This document shows, piece by piece, positions 37,057 to 45,053 of a stretch of 64,000 bases of DNA; positions within the stretch are counted from its first letter, which is position 1; each line of letters opens with the position of its first letter. Position numbers and translations under genes: made by a program. The notes under the pieces are model-generated. The model searched no databases. It was not told where the DNA came from and saw nothing but the letters and a program-made list of their open reading frames with translations. This DNA is from Lentzea atacamensis (GTDB taxonomy: Bacteria > Actinomycetota > Actinomycetes > Mycobacteriales > Pseudonocardiaceae): assembly GCF_003269295.1 (NCBI RefSeq), contig NZ_QLTT01000009.1:62001-126000 (forward strand), in the 5' to 3' direction.

Positions 37057-37141
37057 GGGTTCATGGTGGGGCGGGTGGACCGGGGGTGATCCGGGTGGAG
37101 TGGAAGTTGTGGACAACTTCCGGGTTGTGGACAGGTCGCGA

Positions 37142-38416
37142 TCACTCAGGCTTCGGATCGAACTCGGCTGTCCTTTCCGGACTGTTGCCGAGGAGGGAGG
37201 CTGGGCGGACCGCCAGCGAGCCGAAGCGGGAACGGGCCTGGTCAGCGGCTTGCTCGGCTTCGCGCCAGCCGCGTTCCGGGGCGTCGAAGATCAGTTGCTG
37301 GGCGGAGTCGGCGTTGTCAAGGCCCTCTATTCGGACGCCGATCAGGCGGACCGCGCCGGGCGGCACCTGGGTGTCCAGGAGGTCGGCCGCGGTGCGGTAG
37401 ATCTCCTGGGTCACGTCGGTGGCGACGGGCAGCGTCCGTGAGCGGGTGATCGTCGTGAAGTCCGAGAAGCGGACCTTGATGGACACCGTTCGACCGTGCA
37501 GACCCTTGGCGCGCAACGAACCCGCGGACCGCTCGGACAGACGGAGCAACTCGCGGCGAAGCAACTCGCGGTCGTAGTGGTCGACCTCGAAGGTCTCCTC
37601 GGCGCCGATCGACTTCTCGCGCGACACGGGCACCACCGCGCGGTCGTCGACACCGGCGGCGAGAGCGAACAAGTGCTCCGCGAGAGCGACACCGATCATG
37701 CGACGCAGCCGGGGCAGCGGTGTCGCGGCGACGTCGGCGACGGTCTCCAAGCCCAGTTCTTCAAGGCGCGCAGCGGTTTTCTGTCCCACGCCCCACAGCG
37801 CGGACACCGGCAACGGGTGCAGGAAGTCCAGAGCGGCAGTAGAAGGCACGACCATCATGCCGTCGGGCTTGCACATGCCAGAAGCGAGCTTCGCGAGGAA
37901 CTTCGTCGACGCCACGCCCACCGAGCACGTGACCGAATACTCGGCGAACACCCGAGACCTGATCAGCTCCCCCACACCGCCGGGCGTGAGGCCCAGGCGG
38001 CGAAGCGCACCACCCACGTCGAGGAACGCCTCGTCGAGCGACAGCGGCTCCACCAGCGGCGTGATGTCGCGGAAGATCGCCATGACCCCGCGCGAAACCT
38101 CCTGGTAGAGGTCGAACTGCGGCGGCAGGTACACGGCGTGGGGCGCCAGGCGGCGAGCGTGTGCCGTCGGCATCGCCGAGCGGACGCCGTACTCGCGAGC
38201 CAGGTAGTTGGCGGAACAGACGACACCGCGGCCGCCGACCCCTCCGACCACGACGGGCACCGAAGCGAGCTCAGGGCGTTCGCGGATCTCCACAGACGCG
38301 TAGAAGGCGTCCATGTCGACGTGCAGCATCCGGCAGCCCGTGTCATCGGGCCAGACGCCATCACGAGCACGGAACCGATCGCGCAGGCCGCGTGGCAGGT
38401 TCGCACTGCGACCCAT
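37142..38416 (-). CDS. dinB: DNA polymerase IV (Y-family, DinB)
   Basis: 424 residues from ATG 38416, preceded by GAGAGGGG (a GTG two codons earlier is the alternative). Catalytic acidic residues lie in MLHVDMDAFYASVE (D34, D36) and PLSLDEAFLDVGG. The thumb has HhH-like LWGVGQKTAARLEELG, and the little-finger domain follows RFSDFTTITRSRTL. It carries out translesion synthesis. No beta-clamp motif of the classical QLxLF form is obvious at the C-terminus. A perfect LexA box lies just upstream. Confidence 0.95.
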   Translation of the reverse strand: MGRSANLPRGLRDRFRARDGVWPDDTGCRMLHVDMDAFYASVEIRERPELASVPVVVGGVGGRGVVCSANYLAREYGVRSAMPTAHARRLAPHAVYLPPQFDLYQEVSRGVMAIFRDITPLVEPLSLDEAFLDVGGALRRLGLTPGGVGELIRSRVFAEYSVTCSVGVASTKFLAKLASGMCKPDGMMVVPSTAALDFLHPLPVSALWGVGQKTAARLEELGLETVADVAATPLPRLRRMIGVALAEHLFALAAGVDDRAVVPVSREKSIGAEETFEVDHYDRELLRRELLRLSERSAGSLRAKGLHGRTVSIKVRFSDFTTITRSRTLPVATDVTQEIYRTAADLLDTQVPPGAVRLIGVRIEGLDNADSAQQLIFDAPERGWREAEQAADQARSRFGSLAVRPASLLGNSPERTAEFDPKPE

Positions 38417-38427
38417 GTACACCCCTC

Positions 38428-38443
38428 TCGAACGTGAGTTCGA
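38428..38443. promoter_or_regulatory. LexA (SOS) box upstream of dinB
   Basis: TCGAACGTGAGTTCGA is a perfect palindrome of the actinobacterial LexA form TCGAAC-N4-GTTCGA. It lies 12-27 nt upstream of the dinB ATG, inside the short gap after the amidohydrolase gene, and should place dinB under SOS control. Confidence 0.88.
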
Positions 38444-38451
38444 AATGGATC

Positions 38452-39549
38452 CTACAGTTTGTACACACGCGCTGCGTTCTCCGACGCGATGAGTCGCGCG
38501 ATCCGGTGCGCGTCCTCCTCGAGGAACGCGTCACGGCGAAGCCCGTCGGCCAGGAAGTCGGACAACGCGCGACGGAACATCAACGCGCCGAGGTAGTACA
38601 ACTCAGGCAGAGCGAACGCGTCCGACGAGAACAGGAACTTGCCGTACGGCACGATCTCCAGCGCCTCGGCGAGCACGCGTGACGCCTGATGCCCCAACCC
38701 GTGCGTCGCCAGCCCGAGGTCGCAGAACACGTGCGGGAACACCTGTGTGAGGTACCCGGCCTGCCGGTGGAACGGGTAGTTGTGCAGCAACAAGATCGGC
38801 ACACCAAGAGAAGCCGTCGCGCGCAAGAACGGCGTCAGCAACGACGGATCGCAACGGTGCAGGTCGATGTCCGAGTCGCCGTAGCCCACGTGGAACTGCA
38901 ACGGCAGCCCAGCGTCCAACGCCTCCCACGCCAGCCATGAGATGACCACCGGATCCTTCACCGGCCCGGGGCTGCGTGCCTGCATCGCCGCCAGCACGTC
39001 CCGCTCCGTCGGCCGCTCGCCGCTCAACGCCAGCCCCACCCGGTACGCCGCGATCGACTTCGCCCCCACCGCGGACGACGACCGCAGCCGTTGGCGGAAC
39101 TGATCCAGGAACTCGTTCGCCGTCGCGGTGCCGGACAACTCCTCGGCGAGGTGCTCCAGCCGCACGATCTCGTGCGAGTCGGCCCCCGCGAGCGAGCCGA
39201 GCTCCGGCGCCGACAGCAACCGCTCGGCCTGGAACCCGCCGTCCACCAGGAACGTGTGGATCCCGGACGCCATCAGGAACGTCCGCGACACCTCGGTGAT
39301 GTGCAGCGAATTCCTCCGTTCGAGGTACTCGTCCGCGGACGCGTGGCGAGGCAGGTCCAGCAGCGGAGCACACCACCGCCGCACCGCGAAGCCGATGGCC
39401 GAGTCGAAGAAGGACCCACCCAACGGCGAGACAGAATCAGCCTCCAACAGCAGCGACTCGAACTCCTCACGCGTGCTGTCCACGCGCAACACACCGTGGC
39501 AGTGGTGATCTATCAGCCCGAGTTCGGCGACGAACGGCAAGATGCCCAT
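38452..39549 (-). CDS. Amidohydrolase of the FluG/nodulin N-terminal type
   Basis: 365 residues from ATG 39549. TIM-barrel amidohydrolase metal ligands are visible: LIDHHCHG near the N-terminus (HxH), LQFHVGYGDSD, ILLLHNYPFHRQAGYL and KFLFSSDAFALPELYYLG (Asp). It resembles the N-terminal half of fungal FluG and plant NodGS proteins. Only 12 nt separate its start from the divergent glutamine-synthetase gene, which matches the other half of those fusions. The substrate is unknown; related proteins act on carboxylates or amides. Confidence 0.85.
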   Translation of the reverse strand: MGILPFVAELGLIDHHCHGVLRVDSTREEFESLLLEADSVSPLGGSFFDSAIGFAVRRWCAPLLDLPRHASADEYLERRNSLHITEVSRTFLMASGIHTFLVDGGFQAERLLSAPELGSLAGADSHEIVRLEHLAEELSGTATANEFLDQFRQRLRSSSAVGAKSIAAYRVGLALSGERPTERDVLAAMQARSPGPVKDPVVISWLAWEALDAGLPLQFHVGYGDSDIDLHRCDPSLLTPFLRATASLGVPILLLHNYPFHRQAGYLTQVFPHVFCDLGLATHGLGHQASRVLAEALEIVPYGKFLFSSDAFALPELYYLGALMFRRALSDFLADGLRRDAFLEEDAHRIARLIASENAARVYKL

Positions 39550-39561
39550 AACCTTAGGATC

Positions 39562-40872
39562 GTGGACTCTGCGGAGCGGGACCAGCGGTTCGACCGCGCG
39601 ACGGAACTCTTCGACGGGCTGAACGCCAGGGAAGTGCGCGTGGTCGCACTCACCTGGGTGGACAACAGCGGCATCACACGCACCAAGTCCGTGCCTCTGC
39701 GCAAGCTGGCCCACGCAGCAGCTCACGGCGTCGGCGCGTCACCGGTGTTCGACGTCTTCCTGTTCGACGACTGGATCATCCAGGGCCGGTTCGCCGGCGG
39801 TCCCGTGGGCGACCTGCGCCTGCACCCCGACCTCGACCGCCTCACCGTGCTCGCGGGCCAGCCGGGCTGGGCCTGGGCACCCGCCGACCGCCACTTCCAG
39901 AGCGGCGTCCCCTACCCGATGGACCAGCGTCTCCAGGCGCGCAAGGCCGAGCAGTCGCTCGCCGAGCGAGGCTTCACCGCCAAAGCGGGTTTCGAGATCG
40001 AGTGGTGCGTCGGCAAGGCGGACACCGACGACTGGGTCCCCGCCACGAGCGGCGCGGCCTATGGCCACGCACGGCAGGTAGAGCTGTCCGACTACTGCGT
40101 GGACGTCCTCAACGCCCTCGACCAGCAGGACGTCGAGGTCCTCCAGTTCCACCCCGAGTACGCCGCGAGCCAGTTCGAGGTCTCCACAGCACCCGAAGGC
40201 CCGGTCGCAGCAGCAGACACCGCAGTGCTCGTGAGGGAAACCATCCGCGCCATCACGATCCGCCACGGCCTGCGGCCGTCGTTCTCCCCCAAGGTGATCA
40301 ACGGTGGCGTCGACAACGGCGGCCACCTGCACATCAGCCTCTGGCGCGACGGCACGAACCTCTTCGACGGCTTCCACGACGAGGCCAGGCAGTTCAGCGC
40401 GGGCGTCCTCAACCACATCCGCGCGTTGTGCGCCATCGGCTGTCCCTCTCTCGCGAGCTACCTCAGGCTCGTGCCGCAAACGTGGTCAGCACCGTTCGTG
40501 GCGTGGGGCGAGGAGAACCGCGAAACGGCACTGCGCCTCATCCGGGACAACCTCGAAGTCAAGTGCTTCGACCTGACGGCGAACCCGTACCTCCTCGTCG
40601 CGAGCGTCGTCGCGGCCGGCCTCGACGGCATCGCGACGCAGGCCACGCTTCCCGGGGGCCTCAACGTCGATCCGGCGCTGCTGGGCGACGTCCCGCGGCT
40701 GCCCACGTCGCTCAGGGAAGCCGTCGAGGAGTTCGAGAAGGACGCCGTGCTCACCGAAGCGTTCGGCAAGGAGCTCGCGGGCACGATCGCCGACGTGCGG
40801 CGCGGTGAGATGGAGCGCTACAAGGACGCCAGCCCGCAGGGCATCGCCAACGTCACTCGCTGGCGCCACTGA
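39562..40872 (+). CDS. Glutamine-synthetase-family enzyme (FluG/GlnA-like)
   Basis: 436 residues from GTG 39562. There is no Shine-Dalgarno; TAACCT lies at 39549-39554, 7 nt upstream, as in leaderless genes. The N-terminal beta-grasp domain has VRVVALTWVDNSGITRTKSVP. The catalytic domain has GFEIEWCV (metal Glu), VEVLQFHPEYAASQFEVS, NGGVDNGGHLHISLWRDG and an NRETALRL-type Arg region. It belongs to the gamma-glutamylamide/GlnA-like branch rather than ammonia-assimilating GlnA. Its 3' end overlaps the convergent sigma gene by 20 nt. Confidence 0.88.
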   Translation: MDSAERDQRFDRATELFDGLNAREVRVVALTWVDNSGITRTKSVPLRKLAHAAAHGVGASPVFDVFLFDDWIIQGRFAGGPVGDLRLHPDLDRLTVLAGQPGWAWAPADRHFQSGVPYPMDQRLQARKAEQSLAERGFTAKAGFEIEWCVGKADTDDWVPATSGAAYGHARQVELSDYCVDVLNALDQQDVEVLQFHPEYAASQFEVSTAPEGPVAAADTAVLVRETIRAITIRHGLRPSFSPKVINGGVDNGGHLHISLWRDGTNLFDGFHDEARQFSAGVLNHIRALCAIGCPSLASYLRLVPQTWSAPFVAWGEENRETALRLIRDNLEVKCFDLTANPYLLVASVVAAGLDGIATQATLPGGLNVDPALLGDVPRLPTSLREAVEEFEKDAVLTEAFGKELAGTIADVRRGEMERYKDASPQGIANVTRWRH

Positions 40873-41584
40873 TCTGCTTGCGCAGGCGCGCCAACGCCCG
40901 GTGCTGAGCCACTCGCACCGCGCCGGGCGTGGAGCCGACCGCTTCAGCCGTCTCCTCCGCGGACAGTCCCACCACCACACGCAGCACCACGATCTCGCGC
41001 TGCTTCTCGGGCAACACGCGCAGGAGAGCAGCCATGTGCTCGGACAGCTCCCCCTGCATCGCCCGTTGCTCCGGCCCGGCGTCGGTGTCGGTCGACTCCG
41101 GCACCTCGGCCACGGCCTCCGCACGGTTCCTCGTGTGGCTCCGGTACGAATCAGCGACCTTGTGCGCCGCGATGCCGTACACGAAAGCCAAGAACGGCCG
41201 TCCCTGATCTCGATACGACGGCAACGAGGTCAACACGGCGAGGCACACGTCCTGCGCAACGTCATCCGCCGACGCGAACGATCCAACGCGCGCACGGCAG
41301 TACCGGACCACCAACGGCCTGATGGTGGCGAGCAGCCTGTTGATGGCAGCACGATCCCCCGCCACGGCGCGCGCGACGTGGTCGTCAGCCGCCTCGGGCT
41401 TGTTCGAGTAGTACGACGGCGCAGGCGGATCCACCGGCTCCTGACCACCGACGCTCGCGGTCCGCTCGACCAACGCGTCGAGCGTCTCCTTCCCGACGCT
41501 GACCGAGCCGCCCACGGAGGACCGCTCAACGGCGCCCGCGGGAACCTTGCGATGCAGACCGGGTGTGAACTCCACGCAGATCAC
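40853..41584 (-). CDS. SigD-family RNA polymerase sigma factor (copy 1)
   Basis: 243 residues from GTG 41584, which overlaps the preceding stop as GTGA. Region 2 is DDVAQDVCLAVLTSLPSYRD and FLAFVYGIAAHKVADSYR; region 4 is LPEKQREIVVLRVVVGLSAEETAEAVGSTPGAVRVAQHRALARLRK. This is the SigD/ECF form of mycobacteria. It carries about 60 extra N-terminal residues with HRKVPAGAVERSSVGG, not present in the two paralogues. No anti-sigma gene is adjacent. Confidence 0.9.
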   Translation of the reverse strand: MICVEFTPGLHRKVPAGAVERSSVGGSVSVGKETLDALVERTASVGGQEPVDPPAPSYYSNKPEAADDHVARAVAGDRAAINRLLATIRPLVVRYCRARVGSFASADDVAQDVCLAVLTSLPSYRDQGRPFLAFVYGIAAHKVADSYRSHTRNRAEAVAEVPESTDTDAGPEQRAMQGELSEHMAALLRVLPEKQREIVVLRVVVGLSAEETAEAVGSTPGAVRVAQHRALARLRKQISGASE

Positions 41585-42285
41585 CGATCCTCGTCTGAGC
41601 GCTGACGTGCGGCGAGCCGGGCACGCCGGATCCGCCCTTCGACAGCACGTGGGGTGAGACGCGTGAGCTCCGCGATCTCCGCGTGCGAGTAGCCCTGCTC
41701 GTGCAGGATCAGCAACCTGCGGCTGTCCTCGCTCAACGCCTGGAACGCCGCATTGGCCGCCTGTTGCTCGACCACCGCTTCCTCCGGGGTCCCCTCGGTC
41801 ACGACCTGTTCGAGAGAGGCGAAGGAGTCCAGCAGGTCCACGTTCCGCCAGCCGCTCATCCGCGTCTGCCAGCGCCGGTAGACGTTCGGGAACGCCAGCA
41901 CGCAGGCGTTGACGAAGTACTCGGCCAGCGGCTGGCCGTGCTCGACCGACCACTGCTTGCCGAGCAGCCCGCGATCGCAGAAGTAGATGAACCCCTCGAA
42001 GACCGCGTCGCTCGCCAGTTCCTCGGCTTCCTGCGGCGAAATGGCCTGCTGCTGCAGGTACCGGCCGTGGCGGCCACAGCGGGAGAACATCGCCCCCGAC
42101 CGCACGAGCTTTGTAACGATCGCGAGCCCGTACCCGAGAAGCTGGCGGTGGAACTGGTCCCAGCGCGGTCCTGTCAGTCCTGACTCGCGGAAGTGCTGCA
42201 CCAGCACCCCGTCGTAGCGCAGCCGTTCGGCCGACTGCGCCGCGTCAGAACTCCTCATGCCCTTAGGTATGTCGTTTGGATGCAT
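41581..42285 (-). CDS. Divergent sigma-70-like protein
   Basis: 234 residues. The C-terminal sigma region 4 helix-turn-helix is clear (HEQGYSHAEIAELTRLTPRAVEGRIRRARL, about 193-222). Region 2 is recognisable but unusual: GYGLAIVTKLVRSGAMF, then a basic insertion CGRHGRYLQQQ, then ELASDAVFEGFIYFCDRGLL and FPNVYRRWQTR. It is probably an ECF-like sigma factor or a degenerate regulator. It is translationally coupled to SigD copy 1, so the pair may act together. An internal ATG at 42258, with TACCTA nearby, is an alternative start. Confidence 0.7.
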   Translation of the reverse strand: MHPNDIPKGMRSSDAAQSAERLRYDGVLVQHFRESGLTGPRWDQFHRQLLGYGLAIVTKLVRSGAMFSRCGRHGRYLQQQAISPQEAEELASDAVFEGFIYFCDRGLLGKQWSVEHGQPLAEYFVNACVLAFPNVYRRWQTRMSGWRNVDLLDSFASLEQVVTEGTPEEAVVEQQAANAAFQALSEDSRRLLILHEQGYSHAEIAELTRLTPRAVEGRIRRARLAARQRSDEDR

Positions 42286-42309
42286 TCACCCCACGCGCCC
42301 AACCGGGAT

Positions 42310-42876
42310 TCACCCGATCGGCACACTGGCGGCGGCTATTTCCTTGCGCAGCCGCCCGAGCGCACGGTGCTGAGCGACGCGAACGGCGCCCGGCGTGGAC
42401 CCCACAGCCTCAGCGGTCTCCTCAGCGGAGAGCCCCACCACCACGCGCAGCACGAGGATCTCGCGCTGCTTCTCCGGCAGCATCCGCAGCAAGTCGCCCA
42501 TGGTCCCGTTCAGCTCGACCTGGAGGGCCCAGTCCTCCGGCCCGGTGCCCCGCGACGGCTGGTCGGGCACCTCCGCCATCGGCTCCGCACGGTTACGAGC
42601 CAGGGCCCGGTGCGCGTCGGCAACCTTGTGCGCCGCGATGCCGTAGACGAACGCCAGGAAGGGCCTGCCCTGCTCCTTGTAGTTCGGCAGCGCTGTCAGC
42701 ACGGCCAGACACACGTCCTGCGCGACGTCGTCCGCGGTTGTCGCGGAACGCCCCACACGCGCGCGACAGTACTTCACCACCAGCGGGCGCAGATAGCGAA
42801 GCACCTGGTCAATGGCCCTGCGATCGCCATGCACGGCCAGGTTGACCAGTTCCGCGGATAAAGCCGAACTCTCCAT
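42310..42876 (-). CDS. SigD-family RNA polymerase sigma factor (copy 2)
   Basis: 188 residues from ATG 42876 (MESSALSAELVNLAVHGDRR). Region 2 (VAQDVCLAVLTALPNYKEQG, FLAFVYGIAAHKVADAHRA) and region 4 (LPEKQREILVLRVVVGLSAEETAEAVGSTPGAVRVAQHRALGRLRK) are almost identical to those of the flanking copies. The segment between the regions and the extreme N-terminus differ, which suggests separate anti-sigma or promoter preferences. It ends 24 nt before the divergent sigma-like gene. Confidence 0.92.
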   Translation of the reverse strand: MESSALSAELVNLAVHGDRRAIDQVLRYLRPLVVKYCRARVGRSATTADDVAQDVCLAVLTALPNYKEQGRPFLAFVYGIAAHKVADAHRALARNRAEPMAEVPDQPSRGTGPEDWALQVELNGTMGDLLRMLPEKQREILVLRVVVGLSAEETAEAVGSTPGAVRVAQHRALGRLRKEIAAASVPIG

Positions 42877-42961
42877 TCGAAGCGTCCCCTCGTCGACGTC
42901 CCGGAGAGGAGACGTGCGACATGTCACTCCTTATGCGGAAAGTAGGGAGAAACTTCAAACG

Positions 42962-43636
42962 TCACCCGTTCGTAGCAATCATCAGCGGTTGGTGATAGGC
43001 GTGGAGCGACCACTCCAAGTAATCGAACCCCGCGCGCTCCGCCAACTCGGTGATTTCGTCACAGGTAATCGCCCAATACCGTGCCTTACTCACCACAACG
43101 CGCCACGACTCGGCCTCGTTCAGCTGGAACATCTCCAGCTCGTACTGGTCGCCGTCCCAGTGCCAGAGCTGGAACCACACCGTGCGACCAGGCCCGACGG
43201 ACGGCGGCGTCGACACCGGACGTTCGCGCCGGATCGTGTCGTAGTCGCGCGTCGAGAGGATGAGCCGGCCGCCGGGTCGCAGCACGCGGCGCATCTCGCG
43301 CAACGCCGCGAGCACGTCGTCCGAGTTCAACAGGTGCGGCAACGCGTTGTCCGCGGCGAGCACGACGTCGAACGAGGCATCGGCGAAGGGCGACGAACGC
43401 ATGTCCGCGGCCAACGAAGGCAACGAAACCCCATGCGCAGCGGCCTCCACAACGGCCCGAGAAGCCGCCGCGGGACTCAAGTCGGCACCAACGACGTCGT
43501 AGCCACGCCTGGCCAGGCCGATCGCCTGAGTACCGATGCCGCACGCACAGTCCAGAACGCGCGCGCCGGCTGGAACGAACTCCGAGAGCTGCGACGCCTG
43601 CCGGGCCATCGACCGTCGTAGAAGGCCCCCGGTCAA
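42962..43636 (-). CDS. Class I SAM-dependent methyltransferase (possibly N-terminally shortened)
   Basis: 224 residues if begun at TTG 43636, which overlaps the upstream sigma stop as TTGA. SAM motif I is VLDCACGIGTQAIGLA and motif II/III FDVVLAADNALPHLL, with LRPGGRLILSTRDYD following. Relatives usually have about 25 further residues before the MARQASQL segment; here those are replaced by the end of the sigma gene. The gene may therefore have lost its N-terminus, or an ATG at 43609 is used. The substrate is unknown. Confidence 0.7.
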   Translation of the reverse strand: MTGGLLRRSMARQASQLSEFVPAGARVLDCACGIGTQAIGLARRGYDVVGADLSPAAASRAVVEAAAHGVSLPSLAADMRSSPFADASFDVVLAADNALPHLLNSDDVLAALREMRRVLRPGGRLILSTRDYDTIRRERPVSTPPSVGPGRTVWFQLWHWDGDQYELEMFQLNEAESWRVVVSKARYWAITCDEITELAERAGFDYLEWSLHAYHQPLMIATNG

Positions 43637-44202
43637 ATCAGCTCCTCGACCCCCACGGACGACCGCAGCTTCGCGAGCGCCCGGTGCTGAGCGACCCGCA
43701 CCGCGCCCGGTGTCGAGCCGACCGCCTCGGCCGTCTCCTCCGCGGACAGGCCGACCACCACGCGCAGCAGCAGGATCTCGCGCTGCTTGTCCGGCAGCAC
43801 CTGCAGCAACCCGCCCAGCCGCACCGAGAGCGCCCCGAGCAGCGCGCTCTCCTCCGGGTCGATGGCCTGCGACGGCCCGTCCGGCACCTCGGCGACGGGC
43901 TCGGACCGGTTGCGCGCCGAGACCCGGTGCGCGTCCGCGACCTTGTGGGCGGCGATGCCGTAGACGAACGCGAGGAACGGCCGCCCCTGCTCGCGGTAGG
44001 CGGGCAACGCCGTGAGCACCGCCAGGCAGACCTCCTGAGCGACGTCGTCCGCCGACGCGTACGCCCGCTCTGTACGGCCAACGCGCGCACGGCAGTACCG
44101 CGACACGAGCGGCCGCACGGACGCCAGCAGCCGTTCGACGGCGCGCCGGTCACCCGCAACAGCCTCGTTGACCAACGAGGCAAGCAGGTCGGAACTCTCC
44201 AT
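43633..44202 (-). CDS. SigD-family RNA polymerase sigma factor (copy 3)
   Basis: 189 residues from ATG 44202 (MESSDLLASLVNEAVAGDRR). Region 2 has ASADDVAQEVCLAVLTALPA and IAAHKVADAHRVSARNR; region 4 has LPDKQREILLLRVVVGLSAEETAEAVGSTPGAVRVAQHRALAKLRS. It is closest to copy 2 in its N-terminus. The stop is coupled to the methyltransferase. With copies 1 and 2 it makes three SigD paralogues within 3.4 kb. Confidence 0.92.
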   Translation of the reverse strand: MESSDLLASLVNEAVAGDRRAVERLLASVRPLVSRYCRARVGRTERAYASADDVAQEVCLAVLTALPAYREQGRPFLAFVYGIAAHKVADAHRVSARNRSEPVAEVPDGPSQAIDPEESALLGALSVRLGGLLQVLPDKQREILLLRVVVGLSAEETAEAVGSTPGAVRVAQHRALAKLRSSVGVEELI

Positions 44203-44300
44203 GGCGGTTTGGTCCCTACGTCGGCAGCGGAGCCACTATTTTTCGCCGCGAAGTCGTTTGGGACCACTCATCAGGCCACAAAATCTCTGATGCAAACGCT

Positions 44301-45020
44301 TCAGGCGGTACGACGGGCGAGCACGTGCAGGCGGGCGGCGACGTCTCTGAGCGGAGACCGCGTGGCAGCGGCCAGTTCCAGCTCGGCGAGCGCGTCCGCG
44401 GCACCCGGATTCGCGTCCAGCACCACACCGGGCACGAGGTCGGAAACGATGCCATGACCTTGCAGGAGTTCGACAGAAAGCCCCGCCTCGAGAACCAGCT
44501 TCTCAAGACCTGGGACGTCGAACCGGCGTTGCAGCGGGTCACGCGTGCCCGCCAGCTGACCGGCGTCGTCGTCCAGCAACCTCCGGGCATCAACGATACG
44601 GCCGGCGATCGCGCGGTGCAGGATCGCCGCGAACCGGTTCGCGACCAGCACCGACACGGCACCACCCGGAGCGACGGCGGCAGCCAGCGAGGACAGCGCG
44701 GAGGCCGCGTCGTCCACGACCTCCAGCACGCCGTGCGCGAGCACCAGATCGGCCTCACCAGCGGGAACGCCGAGCGAGTCGGTGTCGCCCTGGACCGAGT
44801 TGATCGTCACGCCGGCCTCGCGCGCACGGGTGTGCAGCGTGGCCAGAGCGTTCGGCGACGGCTCGACGACCGTGACCGCGCAGCCCGCCACGGCGAGGGG
44901 CACGGCCCAGACACCGCTGCCACCGCCCACGTCGAGAACGCGCGGGGGCTCTCCACCCCGGCGCGTGCGTGCGGCGGCCAATTCGGCGTCGAGCACCCTG
45001 TGTACGGCGTCCGGTCGCAT
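44301..45020 (-). CDS. SAM-dependent methyltransferase
   Basis: 239 residues from ATG 45020, preceded by TACTCT (45033-45028) 7 nt upstream and no ribosome site. SAM motif I is PRVLDVGGGSGVWAVPLAVAG, motif II VTVVEPSPNALATL and motif III DLVLAHGVLEVVDDA, then VAPGGAVSVLVANRF. It looks like a small-molecule or tRNA-type class I enzyme; the substrate cannot be read. It is divergent from parA across 33 bp. The 98 bp between this gene and sigma copy 3 hold nothing recognisable. Confidence 0.85.
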   Translation of the reverse strand: MRPDAVHRVLDAELAAARTRRGGEPPRVLDVGGGSGVWAVPLAVAGCAVTVVEPSPNALATLHTRAREAGVTINSVQGDTDSLGVPAGEADLVLAHGVLEVVDDAASALSSLAAAVAPGGAVSVLVANRFAAILHRAIAGRIVDARRLLDDDAGQLAGTRDPLQRRFDVPGLEKLVLEAGLSVELLQGHGIVSDLVPGVVLDANPGAADALAELELAAATRSPLRDVAARLHVLARRTA

Positions 45021-45053
45021 GGCACTAAGAGTAGGAGACCCTAGAGTAGGTCT

